Shown here: positions 17,221 through 26,156 of the stretch, piece after piece
Layout: the number at the start of each line of letters is the position of its first letter
Numbering within the stretch: position 1 is the first letter of the stretch
Source of the DNA: Alphaproteobacteria bacterium
GTDB taxonomy: Bacteria; Pseudomonadota; Alphaproteobacteria; GCA-2731375
Direction of reading: 5' to 3'
Length of the DNA stretch: 37,868 nucleotides
NCBI GenBank assembly: GCA_030746635.1
Contig: JASLMH010000027.1
Coordinates: 1 to 37,868, forward strand
The notes under the pieces: generated by a model
The model's database searches: none
What the model saw: the letters and a program-made list of their open reading frames with translations, nothing else
What the model was told of the DNA's origin: nothing
Position numbers and translations under genes: made by a program

Positions 17221-17981
17221 GCAGACTTGCTGACCGCCTCGGCTTCCTTCATTAGAATCGGCACGCTATCGGTCATGGTATGCACACCAATGGCCGCCAC
17301 CAATTCCAATACCTCCATCAGCTCTTCCTTGGTGGCGCCGTGCCCAATAGCGTTCCTGATATGCTGGCGCAGGCCCGGCTCGTAAAGATGGGTTGTCGCC
17401 CCATCGATTGCGATGTAGACGAATTCCTTCACCTTCGGCTCAAGCGGGCCGGTAAGCCAGGGTACCGAGGACAGCTTCAGGTAGGCTTCGAAGAATTCAG
17501 GGCTGAGCTTCAAGAGGCCCTCCAGGAACGGTGCCCAGTAGCCCCGGTTCTCGGTGAAGGCTTCCTTGAGGGCGATCCGCCGCTCATCAAGGGGCTCATC
17601 GTCCAGTTTGCCGGCGGCTTCCAACTCTTCCAGCAGGATCGGCACACCGACGGTGCAGGAGTGAATGCCGAGCACGCTGGTCAACTCCAGAACCTCGAAC
17701 ACCTCGTCCACCGTGGCGCCGTGGCGTAACGCGTTCTGGATGTGGATACGGGTGCCTGCGTTGTAGAGATGTGTCGTCGAGGCATCGGCGGCAATGTACA
17801 TGAACTCCTTGACCTTGGGTTCCAGAACGCCGTGCTTCCACGGCACCGACGACAGCTCCGTATAGGCCTCAAAATAGTCGGGGCTTAGCTGCAAAATCTG
17901 TTCCATGATTTTGGCCCAATACCCGCGATTCTCGATGAAAGCGTCCTTGATCGCCTGTTGGCGCTCGCTCAGATCAGTCAT
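17217..17981 (-). CDS. Tandem carboxymuconolactone decarboxylase (CMD/AhpD-fold) protein
   Basis: A 254-residue protein made of two similar CMD-fold units (about residues 1-125 and 132-250). The repeats align closely: 'PKVKEFMYIAADASTTHLYN' against 'PKVKEFVYIAIDGATTHLYE', then 'RIHIQNALRHGAT' against 'RQHIRNAIGHGAT'. Neither unit has the redox Cys pair of AhpD; where C-x-x-C or C-x-x-x-H is usual, only the His and an Arg/Thr-containing stretch remain, so an AhpD-like peroxidase role is unlikely. CMD proteins occur in ring-cleavage pathways and many uncharacterised settings. The gene sits inside the tRNA-Leu element and looks intact, perhaps its cargo. Confidence 0.85.
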   Translation of the reverse strand: MTDLSERQQAIKDAFIENRGYWAKIMEQILQLSPDYFEAYTELSSVPWKHGVLEPKVKEFMYIAADASTTHLYNAGTRIHIQNALRHGATVDEVFEVLELTSVLGIHSCTVGVPILLEELEAAGKLDDEPLDERRIALKEAFTENRGYWAPFLEGLLKLSPEFFEAYLKLSSVPWLTGPLEPKVKEFVYIAIDGATTHLYEPGLRQHIRNAIGHGATKEELMEVLELVAAIGVHTMTDSVPILMKEAEAVSKSA

Positions 17982-18011
17982 CGCCGTCTCCCATTCACGT
18001 CGGCCAGGATC

Positions 18012-18182
18012 AAATTCACTCGCAACGATTATGAGCGCCGTTGTGGACGCTACACAAATGATATGACGGACCGCGAATGGGCGCTGGTCGCGCCGCGCAT
18101 GGCGAACCGGCGACCACGGGCGACGAACCTATGGGATGGTATGGATGCGATCCGTTGTATGGCCTTGGCCGAATGTCAGTAG
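18012..18182 (+). pseudogene. IS5-type transposase, N-terminal fragment
   Basis: The frame reads 'FTRNDYERRCGRYTNDMTD' followed by 'REWALVAPRM' and 'RPRATNLWDGMDAIRC', the start of the small DUF4096-type transposase of the IS5 family ('MTDxEWALIxPLLPP...GRPRxTDLRxVxDAIxY'). It stops at 18180-18182, where the family would continue with 'GCQWRxLP', and no further transposase sequence follows. It is a fragment of about 55 codons within the decayed element. No inverted repeat end was found. Confidence 0.7.
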
Positions 18183-18196
18183 CCGCCTGGCTGGCC

Positions 18197-18457
18197 TTAC
18201 TCCTGCCGCTCCCGTAACCGCACCCCAGGCCCGCCGCCGTTCTCGCCTATGAATATGACGCCACCGGTTTCGAGAGCCGCTTTCAGCGCCAGCAGAGTGC
18301 TTTTCCGAGGCTCACGGACCTCGCCGTCGGGCCCTCTCGCGCCGCGCTCAAAGTCCGTCAATGTCCGCTCGGCAACTCCGGCTTCAGATGAAAGCTGGGA
18401 CCGCGACCAGCCGATAAGAGCGCGGGCAGCGCGATACTGAGATGGTGTTATCGTCAT
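18197..18457 (-). CDS. XRE-family helix-turn-helix transcriptional regulator
   Basis: An 86-residue DNA-binding protein: 'YRAARALIGWSRSQLSSEAG' and 'VAERTLTDFERGAR' form the HTH, and the tail 'ALETGGVIFIGENGGGPGVRL' is the closing pattern of a very common small XRE group in alphaproteobacteria. The start is set at ATG 18457; seven more in-frame codons up to 18478 are read from the antisense of the recombinase stub and are unlikely to be native. It lies head-to-head with that stub, so it may once have controlled excision or integrase expression. Confidence 0.8.
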   Translation of the reverse strand: MTITPSQYRAARALIGWSRSQLSSEAGVAERTLTDFERGARGPDGEVREPRKSTLLALKAALETGGVIFIGENGGGPGVRLRERQE

Positions 18458-18462
18458 AAAAC

Positions 18463-18738
18463 ATGCGCCACACGGCAATTACTCGTCTCGCCGAAACGGG
18501 CGCTGGCATCAAGACCATCCAGGAGTTCTCGGGCCACAAGATCCTGGCCATGGTGCTGCGCTATGCCCACCCTCAGGAGCGCGCTATCAACGCCGCTCTG
18601 GACCGGATGGAAGACGGAACGGTAGTCGAACATCCGGCGGCCGAAAGCGCCGCAAACGCTGGAACAAGTCCCCAAAAAGTCCCCACGCCCGAAAAAAAAG
18701 GCCAGCACGAAGGCGGGCCGGAACAGTTAACGCCTTGA
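18463..18738 (+). pseudogene. Tyrosine recombinase (phage integrase), C-terminal stub
   Basis: Only the end of the catalytic domain is left: 'RHTAITRLAETGAGIKTIQE' holds the second-box Arg, 'FSGHKILAMVLRYAH' holds the Gly-His and the nucleophilic Tyr, followed by a polar tail. The first-box Arg, the box-II leading His and the whole N-terminal DNA-binding part are missing; an in-frame stop sits at 18457-18459 just before the match starts. The stub ends 6 bp before the 3' end of tRNA-Leu, exactly where an integrase using this tRNA as its attachment site would lie. Confidence 0.88.
18692..18719 (-). terminator. Possible intrinsic terminator downstream of tRNA-Leu
   Basis: Read on the minus strand, a GGCC...GGCC stem with a 12-base loop is followed by eight T residues. 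The stem is short, so the call is weak, but it lies 25 bp after the tRNA 3' end in the right direction. It sits inside the tail of the recombinase stub. Confidence 0.35.
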
Positions 18739-18744
18739 AAAGAT

Positions 18745-18801
18745 TGGTGCCCCCAGGGAGACTCGAACTCCCACGTCCGCAAGGACAACAGATTTTGAGT
18801 C
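18745..18801 (-). repeat. att-like direct repeat, tRNA-Leu copy
   Basis: This is the 3' part of the intact tRNA-Leu gene and matches 16700-16756 at 56 of 57 bases. It marks the tRNA-proximal junction of the element at 16757-18744. Confidence 0.85.
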
Positions 18802-18831
18802 TGCCGCGTCTACCAATTCCGCCACAGGGGC
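18745..18831 (-). tRNA. tRNA-Leu (anticodon CAA)
   Basis: The 87-nt gene has a 7-bp acceptor stem (GCCCCTG against TGGGGGC, with two G-T wobbles), encoded CCA at 18745-18747, a D arm with 'AATTGGTAGAC', an anticodon loop CTCAAAA (18793-18799) with anticodon CAA at 18795-18797, a long class II variable arm, and a T arm with 'GTTCGAGTC'. It decodes UUG. The 3' two thirds are duplicated at 16700-16756. Confidence 0.95.
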
Positions 18832-18899
18832 TCGGCCGGCATCATACCGGCGGCTTCGCCGGCGTCAACGGGCCGTAACAGGGCCGTACCGGTGGCCTA

Positions 18900-20012
18900 T
18901 CAGGCCGCCAGCTTGTCCATTTCCCGCACCAGGCTTTCGCCCATCACCGTCGTCGACACCCTGGCCTTGCCCTCCTGCATGATGTCCGAGGTGCGCAGGC
19001 CGCCCGCGAGGACGTTCTCGACGGCCTGTTCGATCAGGTCGGCGTCGTCGGGCAGGTCGAAGGAATAACGCAGCGCCATGGCGAAGCTCAACAGCGTCGC
19101 CAGCGGGTTGGCGCTGCCTTGGCCGGCGATGTCGGGGGCGGAGCCGTGCACCGGCTCGTACAGCGCCTTGCGGCGGCCGGTCTCGTCGACCGCGCCGAGG
19201 GAGGCCGAGGGCAGCATGCCCAACGAGCCGGTCAGCATGGCGGCGGCGTCCGACAGCATGTCGCCGAACAGATTGTCGGTGACGATGACGTCGAACTGCT
19301 TCGGTAGGCGCACCAACTGCATGGCGCAGTTGTCGGCGTACATGTGGCTGAGCTCGACGTCCCCATAGCTTTCGCCGTGCAGCTTGGTGACTTCCTCGCG
19401 CCACAGCACGCCGGATTCCATGACGTTGGCCTTCTCCACCGAACACAGCTTGCCATTGCGCTTGCGCGCCAACTCGAAGGACAGCGCGGCGACCCGGCGG
19501 ATCTCGTCGGTGGTGTAGCTTTGCGTGTTGATGCCCCGGCGCTGGCCGTTCGGCAGGGTCTCGATGCCCCGCGGCTCGCCGAAATAGACCCCGGCGGTGA
19601 GTTCCCGCACGATCATGATATCCAGGCCGGCGACCAGATCCGGCTTCAGCGAGGAGGCCTCGACCAGGGCATCGAAGCACATCGCCGGGCGCAGGTTGGC
19701 GAACAGGTCCATGTCCTTGCGCAGGCGCAGCAGGCCCCGCTCGGGCTTCTGCGCGAACGGCAAATCGTCCCACTTCGGCCCGCCCACGGCGCCGAGCAGG
19801 ACCGCGTCGGCGGCCATGGCATCGGCCATGGTCTCATCCGTCAGGGGCGTGCCGTGGGCGTCGATGGCGGCGCCGCCGACCTTGCCCTCGGTCAGATCGA
19901 AGCTGACGGCACGGCGGCGGTCCATCCACTCGATCACCCGGCGCACTTCGCGCATCACCTCCGGTCCGATGCCGTCACCCGGCAAAACCAGCATGTTCTT
20001 GTTGGAGACCAT
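18900..20012 (-). CDS. leuB: 3-isopropylmalate dehydrogenase
   Basis: A 370-residue cytoplasmic dehydrogenase that oxidises and decarboxylates 3-isopropylmalate to 2-oxoisocaproate with NAD, the third step of leucine synthesis. Seen are '[19 protein letters not shown]', '[12 protein letters not shown]', '[14 protein letters not shown]', '[11 protein letters not shown]', the family signature '[20 protein letters not shown]' and '[20 protein letters not shown]'. ATG 20012 is chosen because AGGGAG lies just upstream; the frame is open for seven more codons. It is the last gene of the minus-strand run rplS-leuC-leuD-leuB, 59 bp after leuD. Confidence 0.97.
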   Translation of the reverse strand: MVSNKNMLVLPGDGIGPEVMREVRRVIEWMDRRRAVSFDLTEGKVGGAAIDAHGTPLTDETMADAMAADAVLLGAVGGPKWDDLPFAQKPERGLLRLRKDMDLFANLRPAMCFDALVEASSLKPDLVAGLDIMIVRELTAGVYFGEPRGIETLPNGQRRGINTQSYTTDEIRRVAALSFELARKRNGKLCSVEKANVMESGVLWREEVTKLHGESYGDVELSHMYADNCAMQLVRLPKQFDVIVTDNLFGDMLSDAAAMLTGSLGMLPSASLGAVDETGRRKALYEPVHGSAPDIAGQGSANPLATLLSFAMALRYSFDLPDDADLIEQAVENVLAGGLRTSDIMQEGKARVSTTVMGESLVREMDKLAA

Positions 20013-20071
20013 GGTCGCTCCCTGGAAATCCACTCGGTGGGTTGGCGCGGCCGCCCGGGGGCGGCGGCGAA

Positions 20072-20695
20072 TTACTCGGCGGCCCGGCCGTAGAGCCAGG
20101 GCTGTGCCAGCTTCTGGCGGTCCTCGTAGTCGTCGATCGAGCCCTTGCGCTGCAGGGTCAGGCCGATGTCGTCCAAACCTTCCAGCAGGCAGTGCTTGCG
20201 GAACGGGTCGATCTCGAAGCTCACCACGCCGCCGTCGGGGCCGCGGATTTCCTGGGCCTCGAGATCGACCGAGATGGTGGCGTTGGCGCCGCGCTCGGCG
20301 TCGTCGAACAGCATCTCCAACTGCTCCGGCGTCACCTGGATCGGCAGGATGCCGTTCTTGAAACAGTTGTTGTAGAAGATGTCGGCGAACGAGGTCGAGA
20401 TCACGCAGCGGATGCCGAAGTCCATGATCGCCCAGGGGGCATGCTCGCGCGACGAGCCGCAGCCGAAATTGTCACCGGCGACCAGGATCTTGGCCTCGCG
20501 ATAGGCCGGCTGGTTGAGCACGAAGTCGGGCACCTCGGCGCCGCTCTCGTCATAGCGCAGATCGTTGAACAGATACTGGCCCAGGCCCTCGCGCTTGATG
20601 GTCTTGAGAAACTGCTTTGGAATGATCTTGTCGGTATCGACGTTGATGCTGCGGATCGGCGCCGCGACGCCGGTCACCTTGCTGAACTTCTCCAT
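20072..20695 (-). CDS. leuD: 3-isopropylmalate dehydratase small subunit
   Basis: A 207-residue swivel-domain subunit that pairs with LeuC to isomerise 2- to 3-isopropylmalate. Diagnostic sequences are '[20 protein letters not shown]' near the start and '[20 protein letters not shown]' in the middle. The start at 20695 gives the normal length; the longer upstream frame is antisense to nothing real and overlaps leuC. Only 17 bp separate it from leuC. Confidence 0.97.
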   Translation of the reverse strand: MEKFSKVTGVAAPIRSINVDTDKIIPKQFLKTIKREGLGQYLFNDLRYDESGAEVPDFVLNQPAYREAKILVAGDNFGCGSSREHAPWAIMDFGIRCVISTSFADIFYNNCFKNGILPIQVTPEQLEMLFDDAERGANATISVDLEAQEIRGPDGGVVSFEIDPFRKHCLLEGLDDIGLTLQRKGSIDDYEDRQKLAQPWLYGRAAE

Positions 20696-20712
20696 CCTAT
20701 CCGGCCCTCCCC

Positions 20713-22119
<1,407 letters not shown>

Positions 22120-22204
22120 TCCGCCCAATGCTCCCTAACCTTTCGGCGACGGCGCGTCCTGGTCGGCCTCGCCGGCTGTCGTCACCGTTCCCTGAGTGGA
22201 GGTC

Positions 22205-22597
22205 CTAGCCTTCGGCCTTGCCGCGCTGGCCGCGGCGATGGTCCTGGCGCTCGGCGATGCGGGCGCGCTTGCCGGTGCGGCCGCGCAGGTAATACAGCTT
22301 GGCCCGGCGCACCCGGCCCCGCCGCACGACCTCGATCGCGTCGATCCGCGGCGAATACAGCGGGAACACCCGTTCCACGCCCTCGCCATAGGAGATCTTG
22401 CGCACCGTGAAGGAGGAGTTGATGCCGGCCCGCTTGAGGGCGATGCAGACGCCTTCGAAGGCCTGCAATCGCTCGCGGGTACCTTCCACCACCTTGACGC
22501 TGACGCGCACGGTATCGCCGGGGCCGAATTCCGGCACCTCGTTCTCGGCCTTGCGCTTTTCAAGCTGGCCGTTCTCGAATTCCTGCAACAAGTTCAT
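22205..22597 (-). CDS. rplS: 50S ribosomal protein L19
   Basis: A 130-residue ribosomal protein with the L19 core: '[20 protein letters not shown]', '[20 protein letters not shown]', '[20 protein letters not shown]' and '[20 protein letters not shown]'. The start at ATG 22597 lies 4 bp after the trmD stop. A Lys/Arg-rich tail of about 15 residues extends beyond the core, common in alphaproteobacteria. Confidence 0.97.
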   Translation of the reverse strand: MNLLQEFENGQLEKRKAENEVPEFGPGDTVRVSVKVVEGTRERLQAFEGVCIALKRAGINSSFTVRKISYGEGVERVFPLYSPRIDAIEVVRRGRVRRAKLYYLRGRTGKRARIAERQDHRRGQRGKAEG

Positions 22598-22601
22598 CGC
22601 C

Positions 22602-23351
22602 CTAACCTCGCGATTTTCCGGACCCACGATACCGTTCCCACAGGTCCGGCCGCCGTTCCTTCGTCAATTCCTCGGCCCGCGCCAGGCGCCAGGCCCTGAT
22701 GTTCTCGTGATGGCCCGAGGTCAGCACCTCCGGCACATCGCGCCCCTGCCAACTTTGCGGCCGGGTGTAGTGGGGGTATTCCAACAAACCCCGCGAAAAA
22801 CTCTCTTCCTCCAACGCCGCCGGCTCGCCGATCACCCCCGGCAGCAGCCGGACCACCGCGTCGAGCAACACGAACGCCGCCGGTTCGCCGCCCGAAAGCA
22901 CATAGTCGCCGACGCTCACCTCGTCGACCGACCGGGCCTCCAGGACCCGCTGGTCGACGCCTTCGTAGCGGCCGCAAATCGCCACCACGCCGTCGCCGTC
23001 GGCCAACTGCCGGGCCAGCGCCTGGTCGAGCCGCCGGCCACGCGGGCTCAAATACACCACCGGCCGCCCCTCGATGTCGGGTCCGCCGGAGGTCACCGAA
23101 TCGATGGCCCCGGCCAGTACGTCCGGCCGCATCACCATGCCGGGGCCGCCACCGAACGGGGTGTCGTCCACGGCGCGGTGTTTATCGCGCGCGAAGTCGC
23201 GAATGTCCACCGTTTCCAGCCGCCACAGGCCCTTTTCCAGGGCCTTGCCGGCCAGGCTGGAGCCGAGCGGCCCCGGAAACATTTCCGGGAACAGGGTCAG
23301 CACGGTGGCCGACCAGCAGCGGTTTTGCGGTTGTCCGTTCCCATCCGCCAT
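22602..23351 (-). CDS. trmD: tRNA (guanine-37-N1)-methyltransferase
   Basis: A 249-residue SPOUT (trefoil-knot) enzyme that methylates G37 of tRNAs using S-adenosylmethionine and prevents frameshifting. Conserved parts are '[20 protein letters not shown]', '[16 protein letters not shown]', '[13 protein letters not shown]' and the knot sequences '[13 protein letters not shown]' and '[14 protein letters not shown]'. It begins 20 bp after rimM and precedes rplS, the canonical order. Confidence 0.97.
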   Translation of the reverse strand: MADGNGQPQNRCWSATVLTLFPEMFPGPLGSSLAGKALEKGLWRLETVDIRDFARDKHRAVDDTPFGGGPGMVMRPDVLAGAIDSVTSGGPDIEGRPVVYLSPRGRRLDQALARQLADGDGVVAICGRYEGVDQRVLEARSVDEVSVGDYVLSGGEPAAFVLLDAVVRLLPGVIGEPAALEEESFSRGLLEYPHYTRPQSWQGRDVPEVLTSGHHENIRAWRLARAEELTKERRPDLWERYRGSGKSRG

Positions 23352-23371
23352 GATTTGTTCCTTGACCCCTG

Positions 23372-23884
23372 CTAATCCAGCAACCCCTCCGGCGGTGCGA
23401 TGACGATCCGGCGGCTTGCCACGTCGATCTCCGGCACGGTCTCGGCATCGAACGGTACCAGCACGGTCTTGCGGCCCGACAACGGCCGCAGTTCCAGCAG
23501 ATCCCCGGCCCCGAAATCGTGCACCGCCGTGACTTCAGCAAAGGGCGTGCCGTCCGGCAGTTCCACCGCCAGGCCGATCAGATCGGCGTGATAGAAGGCC
23601 TCCTCTTCCTGGTCCAACGCCGGCAACGCCGACCGCTCGACATACAATTTGATGCCCCGGAACGCTTCCGCCTGGTCGCGGTCGTCGACGCCGGCGATGG
23701 CCGCCAGCACACCGCCCTTGACCGGTCCCCGCAGGCTCAACTCGACGCTCCGGCCCGCTTCGTCCCGCAGCGGGCCATAGGCCACCAGGTCGCCGGGTGC
23801 GGCGGTATGGGTGCGGACCTTGACCAGCCCCTTGATACCGTGAGCGGCGACGATCTCGCCCAGCAACAGGCGGTCACCGGCCAT
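23372..23884 (-). CDS. rimM: Ribosome maturation factor RimM
   Basis: A 170-residue 16S rRNA processing factor that binds the head of the 30S subunit. The N-terminal domain starts '[20 protein letters not shown]', and the PRC-barrel half contains '[16 protein letters not shown]' and '[14 protein letters not shown]'. It begins 6 bp after rpsP and lies before trmD in the classic cluster. Confidence 0.96.
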   Translation of the reverse strand: MAGDRLLLGEIVAAHGIKGLVKVRTHTAAPGDLVAYGPLRDEAGRSVELSLRGPVKGGVLAAIAGVDDRDQAEAFRGIKLYVERSALPALDQEEEAFYHADLIGLAVELPDGTPFAEVTAVHDFGAGDLLELRPLSGRKTVLVPFDAETVPEIDVASRRIVIAPPEGLLD

Positions 23885-23890
23885 CGGTAG

Positions 23891-24538
23891 CTATTCCTTC
23901 GGTGTCTCCTCGGCCGCCGCCTCGGCGTCTTCTTCGGGGGCGGTTTCGGACTCGGCGGTTTCGCCCTCGGTCGCGGCCGGCTCGGCGGCTTCCGCCTCGC
24001 TCGCCTCGGGCTCGACCGCCGCTTCCTCGACCGCTTCCGGCTCGGCCGCCGCTTCCTCGCTCGCCTCGGGCTCAGCCGCCGCTTCCTCGGCCACTTCCGG
24101 TTCCGCCACCGCTTCCTCAACTGCTTCCGGCTCGGCCGCGGCTTCCTCGGCCGCTTCCGGTTCCGGCGCGGCTTCCTCGGCCGGTGCCGCCGCCGCCGCT
24201 TCGGCCGCCTCCTTGGCCGCCGCCATCCGCTCCTGGGCCTTGGCCTTCGGGGTGCCCTTCTGCGGATTGTTGCGTTGCGCCGGCATCGGGATGATCTCGG
24301 CCTGGCCGAGGAACCGGGCCACCCGGTCGGTCGGCTTGGCGCCCTGCTCCAGCCAATAGCGGATGCGGTCGTCCTTCAGGACCACCCGATCGTCGCGGTC
24401 CTTGGCCAGCAGCGGGTCGTAAGTGCCCAGCCGCTCGATATAGCGGCCATCGCGCGGCATCCGGGAATCGGCCACCACGATGCGATAGAAGGGGCGTTTC
24501 TTGGCGCCGCCCCGGGCCAGTCGAATTTTCAATGACAT
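23891..24538 (-). CDS. rpsP: 30S ribosomal protein S16 with long acidic tail
   Basis: Residues 1-85 are an ordinary S16 ('[20 protein letters not shown]', '[10 protein letters not shown]', '[16 protein letters not shown]'), needed for 30S assembly. A Lys/Ala linker follows to about residue 120, then a low-complexity Glu/Ala/Pro tail to residue 215. Residues 121-180 are six repeats of ten residues on the pattern '[10 protein letters not shown]'. Typical bacterial S16 is 80-90 residues; alphaproteobacteria often have extensions, but this one more than doubles the protein. It lies between ffh and rimM. Confidence 0.96.
   Translation of the reverse strand: MSLKIRLARGGAKKRPFYRIVVADSRMPRDGRYIERLGTYDPLLAKDRDDRVVLKDDRIRYWLEQGAKPTDRVARFLGQAEIIPMPAQRNNPQKGTPKAKAQERMAAAKEAAEAAAAAPAEEAAPEPEAAEEAAAEPEAVEEAVAEPEVAEEAAAEPEASEEAAAEPEAVEEAAVEPEASEAEAAEPAATEGETAESETAPEEDAEAAAEETPKE
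23999..24178 (-). repeat. Six in-frame 30-bp tandem repeats in the rpsP tail
   Basis: Codons 121-180 of rpsP consist of six consecutive, imperfect 30-base units, each coding a ten-residue unit beginning Glu-Glu-Ala and containing Glu-Pro-Glu. The exact ten-residue period shows growth by unit duplication; such arrays can vary in copy number by slippage. Confidence 0.9.
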
Positions 24539-24590
24539 GCTGTGGTTCCGTTTCCTGCTTTGGTCCTGATTGTCTCGATTTGCGGTCGTG

Positions 24591-25970
24591 TTATCGCGGC
24601 GGCGGCAACCCGGGCGCGCCGGGCAGCCCCGGCATGCCGGGCAGGCCCTGCCGCATCAATCCCTTTTTGCCCAGCTTGTTGACCTTCTTCATCATGCCGG
24701 ACATCTGCTTGAACTGCTTCAACAGGCGGTTCACGTCCTGCACCGAAGTGCCCGAACCGGCGGCAATGCGTTTCTTACGGCTGGCGTGGATCAGCTTCGG
24801 CGTCGTGCGCTCCTTCGCCGTCATCGATTGGATGATCGCTTCCTGGCGCTTCAACAGTTTCGGGTCGATGTTGGCCTGGGCCATCTGTTTCTTCATCTGG
24901 CCGACGCCGGGCAGCATCGCCATCAAACCGTCGAGGCCGCCCATCTTGCCGATCTGGCGCAACTGATCCAGCAGATCGTTCAGGTCGAACTGGCCCTTCT
25001 GCACCTTCTTGGCCAGTTTTTCCGCGTCCTGCTGGTCGATCGTTTCGGCCGCCTTCTCGACCAGGCCGACCACGTCGCCCATGCCCAGGATGCGGCCGGC
25101 GATACGGTCGGGGTGGAAGGCCTCCAGGGCATCGAGCTTCTCGCCGATGCCAAGCAGCTTGATCGGGCAACCGGTGACCGCCCGCATCGACAGGGCGGCA
25201 CCGCCGCGGCCGTCGCCGTCGACCCGGGTCAGGGCGATGCCGGTGAGGCTCAGGCGTTCGTTGAACTGTTGCGCGACGTTGACCGCGTCCTGGCCGGTCA
25301 GGCTGTCGGCCACCAGCAGGGTCTCGGCCGGCTGCACGGCATCGCGCACCGCCGCCACCTCGGCCATCAGGGCCTCGTCGACGTGCATGCGGCCGGCGGT
25401 ATCCAGCAGCACCGCGTCGAAGCCCTGCAGCTTCGCGGCCTGTATCGCCCGCTTGGCGATATCGACCGGCATCTGACCCTCGACGATCGGCAGGGTCGCC
25501 ACCTCGGCCTGTTCACCCAGGATCTTGAGCTGTTCCATGGCGGCCGGCCGTCGGGTATCCAGCGACGCCATCAGGACCTTCTTCTTGTCCCGATCCTGCA
25601 GCCTTTTGGCGATTTTCGCCGTGGTCGTGGTCTTGCCCGAGCCCTGCAGGCCGACCATCAGGATCGGCACCGGCGGCACGGCGTTCAGATTGATTTCGGT
25701 GGCTTCGCTGCCCAGGGTTTCGACCAGCGCGTCGTGGACGATCTTGACCACCATCTGGCCCGGGGTGACGCTTTTGACGACGGCCTCGCCGACCGCCTGT
25801 TCGCGCACCTTGGCGACGAAATCGCGCGCCACCGGCAGGGCCACGTCGGCCTCCAGCAGGGCCACGCGAACCTCGCGCAGGGCGGCGTCGACATCGGCCT
25901 CGCTCAGCGCGCCGCGCCGCGTCAGCTTGTCGAAAACCTCTCCCAGACGGCCTGTCAGGCTGTCGAACAT
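24591..25970 (-). CDS. ffh: Signal recognition particle protein Ffh
   Basis: A 459-residue GTPase of the SRP that delivers nascent membrane proteins to FtsY. The N domain comes first, then the G domain with the P-loop '[19 protein letters not shown]' starting near residue 108, '[17 protein letters not shown]', and '[14 protein letters not shown]', then the Met-rich M domain ('[20 protein letters not shown]'). The extreme end is a Gly/Pro/Met-rich '[18 protein letters not shown]'. ATG 25970 follows AAGGA. It heads the ffh-rpsP-rimM-trmD-rplS operon and has a good promoter at 26059-26087. Confidence 0.97.
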   Translation of the reverse strand: MFDSLTGRLGEVFDKLTRRGALSEADVDAALREVRVALLEADVALPVARDFVAKVREQAVGEAVVKSVTPGQMVVKIVHDALVETLGSEATEINLNAVPPVPILMVGLQGSGKTTTTAKIAKRLQDRDKKKVLMASLDTRRPAAMEQLKILGEQAEVATLPIVEGQMPVDIAKRAIQAAKLQGFDAVLLDTAGRMHVDEALMAEVAAVRDAVQPAETLLVADSLTGQDAVNVAQQFNERLSLTGIALTRVDGDGRGGAALSMRAVTGCPIKLLGIGEKLDALEAFHPDRIAGRILGMGDVVGLVEKAAETIDQQDAEKLAKKVQKGQFDLNDLLDQLRQIGKMGGLDGLMAMLPGVGQMKKQMAQANIDPKLLKRQEAIIQSMTAKERTTPKLIHASRKKRIAAGSGTSVQDVNRLLKQFKQMSGMMKKVNKLGKKGLMRQGLPGMPGLPGAPGLPPPR

Positions 25971-26058
25971 GGCGTCCTTCGCCGCTCCAATGGAATGCCG
26001 AAACTCAAGCAAAACCGGGCCGCCCGACGATTTCCCGCGCGCGCCTCGGTCGCGGCGG

Positions 26059-26087
26059 GTTTTAGGCGCAACACCGCGGAGTGTCAA
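26059..26087 (-). promoter_or_regulatory. Sigma-70-type promoter of the ffh operon
   Basis: On the minus strand a perfect -35 hexamer TTGACA (26082-26087) is followed after 17 bp by a -10-like TAAAAC (26059-26064). Transcription would start near 26050, about 80 bp before the ffh ATG. The -35 box overlaps the T-rich end of the leuA terminator. Confidence 0.7.
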
Positions 26088-26117
26088 GGAAAACGGGCCG
26101 CCCAAGGGGGCGGCCCG
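26087..26117 (-). terminator. Intrinsic terminator of leuA
   Basis: A perfect 10-bp stem, CGGGCCGCCC with GGGCGGCCCG (26094-26103 and 26108-26117), has a 4-base loop and is followed on the minus strand by TTTTCCTT. It lies about 40 bp after the leuA stop, so it separates leuA from ffh. Confidence 0.92.
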
Positions 26118-26156
26118 TGGCTGGTTTTCCGGGACCGGGCCCGGGCGGTGTTTCGC

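Larger units (their letters stand above)
16757..18744. mobile_element. Remnant integrative element at tRNA-Leu
   Basis: The segment lies between the 57-bp repeat (16700-16756) and its parent in the intact tRNA-Leu (18745-18831). It contains, in order, an AT-richer flank, a small frame, a tandem CMD-domain gene, an IS5-type transposase fragment, an XRE regulator, and the C-terminal part of a tyrosine recombinase whose 3' end points into the tRNA 3' end, the usual arrangement of int beside its attachment site. At 2 kb and with a truncated integrase it can no longer move by itself. Boundaries follow the repeats; gene loss is inferred. Confidence 0.75.

Noticed and set aside
18832-18899. Terminator of the leu operon after leuB
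   Set aside because: GC-rich inverted repeats are present, but no T tract follows and the tRNA gene begins at once; not enough for a call.
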